From 2-02-FULL-43-13 sp043813805 (lineage in GTDB: Bacteria > Patescibacteriota > Minisyncoccia > Minisyncoccales > MHMH01), in the NCBI GenBank assembly GCA_043813805.1, contig JBDRKR010000007.1, positions 1 to 30,283 on the forward strand: 30,283 nt of DNA, written 5' to 3'. The stretch's first letter is position 1, and every line of letters starts with the position of its first letter. A program made the translations under genes and the position numbers. This document shows positions 1 through 7,290 of this stretch, in pieces. Below the pieces are notes generated by a model that searched no databases, was not told the DNA's origin, and worked only from the letters and a program-made list of their open reading frames with translations.

Positions 1-723
1 GTGGTGGAGAGCGGCGATACGCTTTCGTCAATTGCTGAACGATTTAACGTTTCCTTAAACACCCTGCTTTGGGCTAATGATTTAAATTCCTCTTCTTTAT
101 TAAGGCTTGGCCAAAAGTTAGTGGTCTTACCCACCTCGGGCGTTATCCACCATGTGAAAAACGGCGACACTTTGGGCGACATTGCCAAAACTTATAAATC
201 AACCCCAGAAAAGATAACTGTCTTTAATAATTTAACCGCCGAGGGCGATATTTATATCGGTGACATTTTAATCGTGCCCGATGGCATTCAGCCCCCTCCC
301 ACCACCTATGTGTCTCAATTAGTTCCTATGGCTGCGAGCTATTTCATCTATCCGATTTCTTCACCCGTGATCACTCAAGGCCTTCACTGGTATAATGCCA
401 TTGATTTCAGCAACGCCAGCAAATGCGGTACGCCGATCTATGCCGCTGCCGCCGGCCAGGTTCTGAAAGTAAAATTAACGAGCTCCATCTCAAAATGGGC
501 TTTCGGGGGAGCGGGCAATACTATCGCTATCCAGCATCCCAACGGCGTTGTTACCAGCTACGGTCACCTTCAAGCAAGTTTGGTTAGCCAGGGTGATTAT
601 GTCTCTCAGGGCCAAATTATTGCTTTAATGGGCGGGGCCTTAGGTATGCCTGGATCGGGCAACTCAACCGGTTGCCACGTACATTTCGGCGTCAGCGGAG
701 CTAAAAACCCATTTGCTAAGTAA
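1..723 (+). CDS. LysM / M23-family cell-wall metallopeptidase (5' partial)
   Basis: Probable secreted peptidoglycan hydrolase that cuts peptide cross-links. The visible 240 residues hold two LysM peptidoglycan-binding repeats (about 1-43 and 48-93, each with a GDTL motif), a proline-rich linker, and a C-terminal M23 (LytM/lysostaphin-like) domain from about 115. Zinc-site candidates are H129 and D135 (in HWYNAID), H189 in YGHL, and the HVH pair H226/H228. The first half of the site is spaced more widely than the common HxxxD. The frame is open to the window edge and opens with GTG GTG inside the first LysM repeat, so the real start and signal peptide lie upstream. It converges on the next annotated gene, with a terminator between them. 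The family call is firm; catalytic activity is inferred from the histidines. Confidence 0.9.
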   Translation: MVESGDTLSSIAERFNVSLNTLLWANDLNSSSLLRLGQKLVVLPTSGVIHHVKNGDTLGDIAKTYKSTPEKITVFNNLTAEGDIYIGDILIVPDGIQPPPTTYVSQLVPMAASYFIYPISSPVITQGLHWYNAIDFSNASKCGTPIYAAAAGQVLKVKLTSSISKWAFGGAGNTIAIQHPNGVVTSYGHLQASLVSQGDYVSQGQIIALMGGALGMPGSGNSTGCHVHFGVSGAKNPFAK

Positions 724-732
724 CACAATAAT

Positions 733-816
733 ATGTTTTCAGAGTTTACGGTTATTTGGTTTACTCTTACCGGTATTGTCGTATATAGTATAGCTAAAAT
801 TTTCGGCTATCTTTAG
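733..816 (+). CDS. Possible 27-residue hydrophobic peptide
   Basis: An ATG-to-TAG frame of 27 codons starts 10 bp after the peptidase stop. It encodes one hydrophobic segment (about residues 7-20, then an aromatic tail), the form of a single-pass membrane peptide. No convincing ribosome binding site is visible. A frame this short can arise by chance in AT-rich spacer, so this is only a candidate; the spacer otherwise holds only the terminator. Confidence 0.2.
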   Translation: MFSEFTVIWFTLTGIVVYSIAKIFGYL

Positions 817-836
817 ATTTAATTTTATTGGTTAAA

Positions 837-866
837 TGAAAAACCCCCGTTTAGCGGGAGTTTTTT
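837..866. terminator. Bidirectional intrinsic terminator
   Basis: A GC-rich hairpin (CCCCCG, loop TTTAG-like, CGGGAG, one mismatch) is flanked by AAAA on the left and TTTTTT on the right. It can therefore end transcription from both directions. It lies between the convergent peptidase gene and the TraR/DksA-like gene, where a shared terminator is expected. Confidence 0.8.
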
Positions 867-883
867 CATTTTAACGGTTGGCT

Positions 884-1228
884 TTATTCCTGGCACTTCA
901 TGCAGAAACGGGCTGCCGTGTGGACTTCCAGTCTTTTTTCTTCAATATCTTTACCGCATTTGTCGCAGTGGCCGTATTTGTTTTGAGCCAGTTTTTCCAA
1001 TGCCAGGTTTACGTCGCGGAGTCTGGTCTCTAAGCTGAATTCAACCGGCAGTCTTGAAGCGTACTCTTCCACTTCATCGGCCGCTTCTTCCAGGTTGCCG
1101 TCGAATTTCGGGAACCTGGAATCCCAATCGCCTTTAAGCTTCGGGTCTTTGTCGGCAAAGGTTCCCAGTTGCTTCTCGATGGCGGCTCTTTCTTGTTCTA
1201 GTTTTTCTTTAATTTCTTGTTTATTCAT
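884..1228 (-). CDS. TraR/DksA-family zinc-finger protein
   Basis: A 114-residue protein with a helical, charged N-terminal half and a C-terminal C4 zinc finger: C88-x2-C91 and C109-x2-C112, with the GHCDKCG context typical of TraR/DksA proteins. Relatives bind RNA polymerase through its secondary channel and adjust promoter activity. This protein lacks a recognisable DksA coiled-coil tip with paired acidic residues, so that role is only inferred. Its ATG overlaps the stop of the upstream GH3-like gene by 8 bp, which suggests translational coupling. It is the last gene of the pnp transcription unit, ending at the bidirectional terminator. Confidence 0.85.
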   Translation of the reverse strand: MNKQEIKEKLEQERAAIEKQLGTFADKDPKLKGDWDSRFPKFDGNLEEAADEVEEYASRLPVEFSLETRLRDVNLALEKLAQNKYGHCDKCGKDIEEKRLEVHTAARFCMKCQE

Positions 1229-3530
1229 ATTGATAGTAGGCCTTCTTTAATTTTATAATTTTTAAGACCGAATCGTCAATTTCTTCCCGGGAGATTTCTC
1301 CATTCTGCACCGCTTCATTGAGAATGCGGACGGCTTCCGGCAGCAGCGTCGTTTCCCAATTGGTGGAAAAAGTCAGGATATCTGCTCCGGCCCGGATGGG
1401 TAAGGTTATCACGCCTTTTAAAGAAAATTTATCGATTAGTGATTGCTGGGGAAGGTCATCGGTCATAATGAGAGGCTCTTGTCCCACGCTTTGCTTCAAT
1501 AATTTTATACCTTCCGGAGAAAAGCTAAAGGGTAAATCGGGGTCAATTTCAGAATAAATCACATTGGACGTCATGATAAATTCGGGCTTGGCTTGAGCCG
1601 CCGTCTCAAAAAGGCTGATTTGGGGCGTTTCAGCCAGGGTCGCCAATTTATCCTCCGGGTCAAAAGTGATATCGCCGTAGCCCGGGAAGTGCTTGATCGC
1701 CGTGAGGATGCTGGCTGTTTTTTGGCCGGAGATCAGGGCCTTGGCAAAAGCGTTAGTTTCCAAATCGGTTGCCTGAAAAGCCCGGCCGAAAACAAAATCT
1801 CCGGGCTGGGCGGTATCTAGAACCGGCGCCAAATTAAGATTAATGCCGAGGTCTCGTAATTCCTTTCCCCTGCTTAGTCCTACGGCATAGGCCTGCTCCG
1901 TGGTTTTAATTGCCGACTGGGCTGTTTTTTCTTGGATGAAGTTCACCGGGGAGATTTCTCCGCCTTCCTGATCAACGCCGATAAACAGGGGGATGCCGTA
2001 ATTTTTTAAAGCAACTTGCTGAATGTCTCGGATCAATTTTCTGGTCTGGTCTTTATTAACAATGTTCTTTTTTAGCAAAAGGATGCCGCCGGGCTGAATG
2101 CTGGCGATTAGCTTTTCGGTTTCTTCAGAAAGGGTCGTGCCGTTAATGCCGATAAAAAAAAGCTGGCCGATTTTTTCTTTAAGAGCCATGCTTTCTAAAA
2201 TAAATATAGCCCCTTCGTTATTGGCGGGGGGGCTCGAAAAGCGGGATAGGGGGACTTCCTTCAGTTTATCTAAAGCTTTTTCCATGCTTTTCCAGCTCGT
2301 CGTCAGAATGAAATAATCGTCAAAAATCGCATAAACAAGGCCCACATCTTTGCGGTTGAAGGTTTGGAAGCGGAAGCCTGCTTCCTGATATTCGGCGTCT
2401 TTGAAGTAAGAAATCAGGGCCGGCTCGTTTTTATTAAATAATTCAAAAAGGTTTTGGAAATTTTCTTCCATCGTTCCCTCCCAAGATGTCATTATGTCGG
2501 CTAGCCCTTCTTGATCGTTGATTTTAACGACGAGTCCCAAGCGGTTGCCTTCTTCTTGGGAGTAAATAAACAAAGTAGCGTCGTTTGAGAGTTTGTTATA
2601 AAAACCTTCCGGCGGGGTTATGGCCAGAGAATCAAAAAATTCTTTCAACCCTAAAATTTCGGCACTTTCCGTATTTTCAATCAATATCCGGTCAATCGAA
2701 CCCGAGACCATTTCATTTTCCAGGGCTCGGGCAAGCAACAGAAGGACGTTGTCGCTTTGAGAGATTTTTAATGTTTGCGATCTTTCAGTATAAAATAGGG
2801 GTGTCGGGATTATCAATTCTTTGGGAGCTGTTGTTTCCTGTTCGTCGGCCGGCGGTTGGGCGGGTCTGACGACAAAATACCAATACCAGAAAGTGGCGAT
2901 CAGAGCCAAGAGTGATAAGACGAGTAAAGCTAAAACAACCCTAATCCAAAGTTTTTGCGAGAAACTCGGCCTTTTTAAAAAAGTCTTGGTAATTTCCGAT
3001 ATCTTTTCTTTTTGGATTACGGGCGGAACCTGCGGCAAGGGAGGGAGCATAACTTGAGGCAAGGGGGAGGGGGCTGAGGCAATTTCCTTGCCCTCGGCCT
3101 TCGCTTCGACTCTGGCCATAAACTTTTTTCTTGCCTCATCTTCCCTTGTTTGAGTTTCTTTTAACGCGTCCTGGAACTGGGAGGAGTTGGCCGTTTCTTT
3201 TCCGGCTCCTGTTTCGGTCATAGCGTTTTCTTTTACTTCTCTTTCCTGCCTCATTCTTTTTATCCTTTCTTCTCTTTCTTTGGCCTCTTTTTCCGCTGAA
3301 GATCTTTCCAGGGCCGCTTGTTGGGCAAGTTTTTCTCTTTCTTTTTGTTTTGTAATCTCTTCAGCAGTTTTGATTCCGGCCACTTTTTCTCTTTCCTGGC
3401 GCGCTTCAGTTTCTCGGAGGCGCGATATGTCTTTTTCCATGGTTTTAATTTCTTCGCGCGCCAAAAAATCCTTCTCCTCCTTGTGGTCGGTCAGGTTCTC
3501 GGCTTTTTTTTGATTGTTATCTTGATTCAT
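1221..3530 (-). CDS. Membrane-anchored GH3 (NagZ-like) domain protein with cytoplasmic coiled coil
   Basis: A 769-residue protein. Residues 1-145 are a charged Glu/Lys/Arg coiled coil, followed by a Pro-rich linker, one transmembrane helix (about 196-219), an extracytoplasmic domain of unknown family (about 240-445) and a C-terminal GH3 TIM-barrel (about 450-769) resembling beta-N-acetylhexosaminidase NagZ. The KHFPG motif is at 613-617 and a nucleophile-type MTDD at 689-692. Where NagZ has Asp-x-His as its acid/base dyad, this protein has Asp-Pro-Glu (624-626), and PGHG reads PGYG, so hydrolase activity may be altered or lost. The start at 3530 is preferred over an upstream in-frame ATG at 3650 because AAAGAGG lies just before it. 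It overlaps the pnp stop by 14 bp. Confidence 0.8.
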   Translation of the reverse strand: MNQDNNQKKAENLTDHKEEKDFLAREEIKTMEKDISRLRETEARQEREKVAGIKTAEEITKQKEREKLAQQAALERSSAEKEAKEREERIKRMRQEREVKENAMTETGAGKETANSSQFQDALKETQTREDEARKKFMARVEAKAEGKEIASAPSPLPQVMLPPLPQVPPVIQKEKISEITKTFLKRPSFSQKLWIRVVLALLVLSLLALIATFWYWYFVVRPAQPPADEQETTAPKELIIPTPLFYTERSQTLKISQSDNVLLLLARALENEMVSGSIDRILIENTESAEILGLKEFFDSLAITPPEGFYNKLSNDATLFIYSQEEGNRLGLVVKINDQEGLADIMTSWEGTMEENFQNLFELFNKNEPALISYFKDAEYQEAGFRFQTFNRKDVGLVYAIFDDYFILTTSWKSMEKALDKLKEVPLSRFSSPPANNEGAIFILESMALKEKIGQLFFIGINGTTLSEETEKLIASIQPGGILLLKKNIVNKDQTRKLIRDIQQVALKNYGIPLFIGVDQEGGEISPVNFIQEKTAQSAIKTTEQAYAVGLSRGKELRDLGINLNLAPVLDTAQPGDFVFGRAFQATDLETNAFAKALISGQKTASILTAIKHFPGYGDITFDPEDKLATLAETPQISLFETAAQAKPEFIMTSNVIYSEIDPDLPFSFSPEGIKLLKQSVGQEPLIMTDDLPQQSLIDKFSLKGVITLPIRAGADILTFSTNWETTLLPEAVRILNEAVQNGEISREEIDDSVLKIIKLKKAYYQYE

Positions 3531-5622
3531 TTCTAACCTCTTTGATTGAGAGATTAATTCTGCCTTGGTCGTCGATAGCAATAACTTTGACCGGCACGAT
3601 GTCGCCGATATTGACGACGTTTTCAACTCTTTCCACTCTTCTGTCGGCAAGCTGCGAGATGTGAACCATGCCCTCTTGTCCCGGCAGGATTTCCACGAAG
3701 GCGCCGAAGTTTAAAATTCTTTTTACTTTTCCCTGGAAGACTTCGCCCACGACAACCTCCCTGGTAATATTATTAATCCATTCGATGGCTTTTTTAGCGG
3801 CCGCTTCCTTTTCGGCCGTGACAAAGACTCTGCCCGTATCTTCAATATCAATGGAAACTTCGCATTTCTCAATTATTTCATTAATCATTTTACCGCCGGG
3901 TCCGATCACTTCTCTTATTTTATCAGGTTTGATTTGTAAAGTGAAGATCCTCGGCGCCCAAGGGGATAATTCCGGACGGGGTTTTTGCAATGTTTTTTCG
4001 ATTTTGTCCAAGATTTGGCAGCGCGCTTTTTTTGCTATTTCGAGCACATTTTTAAATATTTCTTCGCTGATGCCGGCGACTTTGACGTCCATTTGAATGG
4101 CCGTTATGCCGGTTTTTGTGCCTGCCACTTTAAAATCCATATCGCCATAATGATCTTCGGGGCCTTGAATGTCGGTGAGAATCTTATAATTACCTTTTCC
4201 ATCGCTCATTAATCCCACAGAAATGCCGGCAGCCGGACTTTTAATGGGGACTCCCGCATCCATTAAAGCGAGACTCGCCGCTGAAACCGAAGCCATGGAA
4301 GTTGATCCGTTAGATGAAAGGATTTCGGTAACTATCCTCATGGTATATGGAAATTCTTCAAAGCTCGGCACTAACGGCAATAGCGCCTTTTCTGCGAGCA
4401 TGCCGTGCCCGATTTCTCTCCGGCCCGGGCCTCTCATCGGTTTTACTTCTCCCGAAGAGTACGGCGGGAAGTTATAATGATGCATAAACCTCTTTTTTCC
4501 CCTAAATTCCATGCCCTCCATCAGTCTGACATCGCTTGGCGTGCCTAATGTTAAGATAGAAAGAGCTTTGGTTTCACCTCTGACAAAGATTCCCGAGCCG
4601 TGGGTTCTGGGGAGCACGCCGGCTTCAGTTTTAATTTCCCTGATTTCGTCCAGTTTTCTTCCGTCGGGCCTTCTGCCTTTTTGGATGGCATTTTCATGAA
4701 CGATTCGCGAGATTTCTTTTTCAAAAAAACCCTTAATGGGTTTAGCCTTGCCCAGGCCCGGGAATTTGCCTTCAATAAAGTAGGCTAAACTATTCTCAAG
4801 TTCATATAATGCATTGCCGCGGTCGGTTTTCTTGACCAAGAATAGTGCTTTTTCCAGTTTATCTCCTAAAAAGTCTTTAAATTCTTTTTCAAGATTTTGG
4901 TCGGCTTGAGGATCTTTAAAGATTTCTTTTTTCTTGCCGACTTTCTTGATGATTTCGTTTTGAAAGTCGATCAGATTTTTTAAATGGGATTTCGCCAGCT
5001 CAAAAGCTTCCATCACCGTGCCTTCTTGGGCTTCACTCCCCTCCATTTCAATCATATTGATTAAGGGTTCGTCGTTTTCCCGGATACCCACCAGGATCAT
5101 ATCAAGCTTTCCCTCTTTTCTTTCTTCGTAAGTTGGATTGATGATAAATTTCCCGTTTGACTGGCCGATTCTTAAGGGAGCTACCGGGCTCGTCCACGGA
5201 ATATCGGAAATGCCCAAAGCAACGGAAGCCGCCAATATCCCGATGATGTCGGGATCATTTTCGCCGTCCCAGGAAAGACACGTAATGACCACCTGTACTT
5301 CGTTGCGGAAGTTTTCGGGGAATCTCGGCCTGATCGCCCGGTCAATCGCCCGGCCGGTGATAATTGCTTCGTCAGACGCTTTGCCTTCTCTTCTCATAAA
5401 GCGCGAACCGAGAATTTTGCCGGCAGCGTAAAATTTCTCTTCGTATTCAACGGTTAAAGGAAAAAAATCAATGCCCTCCCGCATTTGTTTGGCCATGACC
5501 GCCGTTGCCAAAACAACCGTATCGCCGTATCTGACAAGACAGGAACCCGCCGCCTGTTCGGCTAAATCGTTAATTTCCACCACCAAGTCTTTGCCGGCGA
5601 TATTTAATTTGAATTTTTCCAT
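3517..5622 (-). CDS. pnp: Polyribonucleotide nucleotidyltransferase (PNPase)
   Basis: The 3'-to-5' phosphorolytic exoribonuclease of RNA turnover. The 701 residues match the usual length and order: RNase PH domain 1 (about 1-215), a helical linker, RNase PH domain 2 (about 315-540) with the conserved IQGPEDHYGDMDFKVAGT region carrying the catalytic aspartates, a KH domain (GPGGKMINEI, about 555-615) and an S1 domain (about 620-690). The ATG at 5622 has AAGGAT about 10 bp upstream. The NYN-domain gene ends 15 bp upstream and rpsO is two genes further up, recalling the rpsO-pnp order seen in many bacteria. The downstream gene overlaps the pnp stop. Family assignment is secure. Confidence 0.97.
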   Translation of the reverse strand: MEKFKLNIAGKDLVVEINDLAEQAAGSCLVRYGDTVVLATAVMAKQMREGIDFFPLTVEYEEKFYAAGKILGSRFMRREGKASDEAIITGRAIDRAIRPRFPENFRNEVQVVITCLSWDGENDPDIIGILAASVALGISDIPWTSPVAPLRIGQSNGKFIINPTYEERKEGKLDMILVGIRENDEPLINMIEMEGSEAQEGTVMEAFELAKSHLKNLIDFQNEIIKKVGKKKEIFKDPQADQNLEKEFKDFLGDKLEKALFLVKKTDRGNALYELENSLAYFIEGKFPGLGKAKPIKGFFEKEISRIVHENAIQKGRRPDGRKLDEIREIKTEAGVLPRTHGSGIFVRGETKALSILTLGTPSDVRLMEGMEFRGKKRFMHHYNFPPYSSGEVKPMRGPGRREIGHGMLAEKALLPLVPSFEEFPYTMRIVTEILSSNGSTSMASVSAASLALMDAGVPIKSPAAGISVGLMSDGKGNYKILTDIQGPEDHYGDMDFKVAGTKTGITAIQMDVKVAGISEEIFKNVLEIAKKARCQILDKIEKTLQKPRPELSPWAPRIFTLQIKPDKIREVIGPGGKMINEIIEKCEVSIDIEDTGRVFVTAEKEAAAKKAIEWINNITREVVVGEVFQGKVKRILNFGAFVEILPGQEGMVHISQLADRRVERVENVVNIGDIVPVKVIAIDDQGRINLSIKEVRNESR

Positions 5623-5637
5623 ACCAATTCAAGATCC

Positions 5638-6141
5638 TTATTTTTTTAATAAAAATTTAAGAGGCTCTTCTCCCAAGTCGATGAATTCGTCGCACACCTC
5701 TCTCAGATGAGAGGATGTTGATTTGCCGAAAGCCATGACCTCTACCCGTTTACCCTGGTTTTTTAAGTATTCAACAAGTTGTATAAAATCGCCATCGCCC
5801 GAAACAAGCACAATGACGTCCACTCCCGGAGCGGTTTTGACGGCATCAATCGTGATGCCGACGTCCCAATCCGCCTTTTTCATGCCTCCGTAGAATTCCT
5901 GTAAATCCCTGACCCTGGTTTCAAAACCAAGGCTCGTTAGAGCCTCAAAAAAGGGCTTTTCTTCGCCGGTCTTGGTTCTGACGACGTAAGCAAAAGCCCT
6001 GATTAATTTTCGGTCGCTGACACCCGTTTTTAAAATTTCGGCAAAATTGACCTTTTTACTGTAAATGTTTTTAGCCGAGTGATACATGTTCTGAATATCA
6101 ATCAGAATAGCCACTCTTTGTTCTTTGTGCCTGGTAAACAT
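5638..6141 (-). CDS. NYN-domain (LabA/DUF88-like) putative ribonuclease
   Basis: A 167-residue single-domain protein of the NYN/PIN-like nuclease superfamily. The acidic metal-binding residues expected of the family are visible: D15 in ILIDIQNMY, D91/D93 and D99 in the DWDVGITIDAV segment, and D116/D118 in SGDGDF. NYN proteins of this type are thought to cleave RNA, though LabA relatives are often annotated only by domain. The position between rpsO and pnp, 15 bp before pnp, fits a role in RNA metabolism. The ATG at 6141 lies 17 bp beyond the terminal inverted repeat of the GIY-YIG element, so the element makes up its immediate upstream region. No clear Shine-Dalgarno site is seen. Confidence 0.85.
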   Translation of the reverse strand: MFTRHKEQRVAILIDIQNMYHSAKNIYSKKVNFAEILKTGVSDRKLIRAFAYVVRTKTGEEKPFFEALTSLGFETRVRDLQEFYGGMKKADWDVGITIDAVKTAPGVDVIVLVSGDGDFIQLVEYLKNQGKRVEVMAFGKSTSSHLREVCDEFIDLGEEPLKFLLKK

Positions 6142-6422
6142 ACTGAATGTAATGAAGTACCCCGCCCCCTAAGCCGTTATTCTTTGCTTAAGAGCGCGCC
6201 AGGCACTTCCATAATATTTTAATTTTCTTTCTCTGTTTCGTGCCATTTTTTCCGATAAATATGCTTCGTAGTAAATCAATTGAACGCTGTTTTTATATTG
6301 GTGTTGTTTGATTCTCTGTTTCAAATTTTCGGTATAACCTATATAAAATTCATCATTCTTTATTAACTTCAGGACATAAACATAATACATACTGCCTAGG
6401 GGGCGGGGTTTCGCTTCGCTCA
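6142..6422 (-). mobile_element. GIY-YIG element with 13-bp terminal inverted repeats
   Basis: Perfect inverted repeats ACCCCGCCCCCTA (6159-6171) and TAGGGGGCGGGGT (6397-6409) bracket a small GIY-YIG gene with almost no spare DNA; the 251-bp core is 6159-6409. A second shorter copy at 13939-14067 shares the repeats. It also shares 13 bp outside the 5' repeat (TGAGCGRAGCGAA, here 6410-6422) and most of the 15-17 bp between the 3' repeat and the next ATG. The stop codon TAG of the nuclease lies inside the 3' repeat. The copy sits between the rpsO stop and the NYN-gene start. Mobility is inferred from the two copies; no target-site duplication is evident. Confidence 0.6.
6169..6390 (-). CDS. Short GIY-YIG endonuclease-like protein
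   Basis: A 73-residue GIY-YIG domain protein of the small single-domain (UPF0213-like) type. The N-terminal YYVYVLK, FYIGYT at 15-20, the conserved Arg in LKQRIKQH and Glu54 in RERKLK match the family; the C-terminal KYYGSAWRALKQRI segment is also typical. Compared with family members as I know them, about 10-12 residues seem to be missing between the QH at 29-30 and LIYYEAY, where a basic loop usually sits. ATG at 6390 gives a standard domain start. A GTG at 6423 that overlaps the rpsO stop (GTGA) would add SEAKPRPLGS encoded by the repeat and is a real alternative. The TAG stop is part of the terminal inverted repeat. Target and activity are unknown. Confidence 0.8.
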   Translation of the reverse strand: MYYVYVLKLIKNDEFYIGYTENLKQRIKQHQYKNSVQLIYYEAYLSEKMARNRERKLKYYGSAWRALKQRITA

Positions 6423-6686
6423 CTTCTTAAGACCGATAGCTTTGATCGATTTATTATAACGTTTCGGATCTTCGTCTTTGAGATAACCCAGAAGTTTTTT
6501 TCTTTTCGATACCATTTTGAGTAATCCCCTCTTTGAATGGAGGTCTTTGGCATGTTTTTTCAAATGCAAAAGAAGCCTTTTGATTTCTTCCGTCAATAAA
6601 GCGACTTGAACTTCAGGAGACCCTGTGTCCTCTGAGTGGACTTTGTGCTCTTTGATGATTTTCGATTTTTGGTCTGTGGTTAACAT
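6420..6686 (-). CDS. rpsO: 30S ribosomal protein S15
   Basis: An 88-residue protein with the full S15 fold sequence: KSKIIKEHKVHSEDTGSPEVQ, then VALLTEEIKRLLLHLKKHAKD, HSKRGLL and the KRKKLLGYLK segment. S15 is a primary 16S rRNA-binding protein that organises the central domain of the small subunit. Length is close to the 89 residues usual elsewhere. It begins 22 bp downstream of the tRNA-Lys gene, so the two may be co-transcribed. Its TGA stop overlaps the outer shoulder of the GIY-YIG element, which lies between rpsO and the NYN/pnp genes. Confidence 0.97.
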   Translation of the reverse strand: MLTTDQKSKIIKEHKVHSEDTGSPEVQVALLTEEIKRLLLHLKKHAKDLHSKRGLLKMVSKRKKLLGYLKDEDPKRYNKSIKAIGLKK

Positions 6687-6708
6687 AATATTATTTATTT
6701 TTATTTAG

Positions 6709-6781
6709 TGCCCCCAGTAGGATTTGAACCTACAACCTTATCCTTAAGAGGGATCTGCTCTGCCAGTTGAGCTATAGGGGC
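6709..6781 (-). tRNA. tRNA-Lys (anticodon CUU)
   Basis: A full cloverleaf can be drawn: acceptor GCCCCTA/TGGGGGC with a terminal G-U near the base, D stem GCTC/GAGC, anticodon stem GATCC/GGATA with one outer G-A mismatch, loop CTCTTAA giving anticodon CTT, T arm GTAGG-TTCAAAT-CCTAC, and discriminator A. No CCA is encoded. It starts 6 bp after the pilin gene stop and ends 22 bp before rpsO. Confidence 0.93.
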
Positions 6782-6787
6782 AATTGC

Positions 6788-7204
6788 CTAACAACCTGGT
6801 ATTCGGAAGAAGCCCTCACTCCACCAATTCTTATAAAAACTTTCTGTCCAACCGGCGAGGCCAATCGCGCTTAAAATCGTACCGATAATCAGGAAGGCGG
6901 CAAAGATAACAACCAATCCGATAATTGTTGACTTGATAAGCGATTTAGCCTTAGTTAGCAGGCCAGGGTCGGCTCCGGCGAAAAGGAGCATCGCCCCCCC
7001 GACAACCAGCATTAAGGTAGCGACTAATGGGACAACCATTAGTATGATAATTTGAACAGCCCTGCTAATCATGTCAAAAAAACTGCAAAAAGTGCATTCG
7101 GACTGCCCATCCCCTCCGCACTGAACCAAGGGAAGCAAATCAGCTTGAGCCTGACCTGCGGTCAAAAATAAAAAGACAAAAATTACTAAAAGTATTTTTT
7201 TCAT
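6788..7204 (-). CDS. T4SS-type pilin-like (TrbC/VirB2-like) membrane protein
   Basis: A 138-residue protein with a signal peptide (1-21, basic start, hydrophobic core, AQA before Asp), a short Cys-rich loop (CGGDGQSECTFC, 29-40) and two strongly hydrophobic helices (about 50-76 and 90-116). The segment between them (GADPGLLTKAKSLIKSTIIG) is the small polar hairpin typical of T4SS pilin-like subunits. In Patescibacteria such proteins occur often without a complete secretion system nearby, and no other conjugation gene is seen here. It probably sits in or crosses the cytoplasmic membrane. The ATG follows a -10-like TATAAT. A single tRNA-Lys follows 6 bp after the stop. The subfamily call is by pattern and moderately sure. 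Confidence 0.75.
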   Translation of the reverse strand: MKKILLVIFVFLFLTAGQAQADLLPLVQCGGDGQSECTFCSFFDMISRAVQIIILMVVPLVATLMLVVGGAMLLFAGADPGLLTKAKSLIKSTIIGLVVIFAAFLIIGTILSAIGLAGWTESFYKNWWSEGFFRIPGC

Positions 7205-7217
7205 ACTTCTGTTTTTG

Positions 7218-7223
7218 ATTATA
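7218..7223 (-). promoter_or_regulatory. Putative -10 box for the pilin gene
   Basis: A perfect TATAAT on the minus strand lies 14 bp upstream of the pilin ATG, directly preceded by TG. No good -35 element is seen at 16-18 bp. The leader would be only a few bases long. It may also drive tRNA-Lys and rpsO. Confidence 0.45.
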
Positions 7224-7231
7224 CATTATCT

Positions 7232-7264
7232 AAAAAAAAAGAAAAGCCCTTGATATCGGGACTT
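7232..7264 (-). terminator. Putative terminator after the coiled-coil gene
   Basis: On the minus strand an imperfect hairpin (AAGTCCC, loop, GGGCTTT) is followed by a long T run. It lies 30 bp after the stop of the coiled-coil gene and before the pilin promoter. Confidence 0.5.
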
Positions 7265-7290
7265 ATGAAGTCTTTAAGAAAAAAAAGGGG

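Noticed and set aside
3531..3650. Upstream in-frame ATG extending the GH3-like protein by 40 residues
   Set aside because: The extension lies wholly inside pnp in another frame, has no ribosome binding site, and the ATG at 3530 has AAAGAGG at good spacing.
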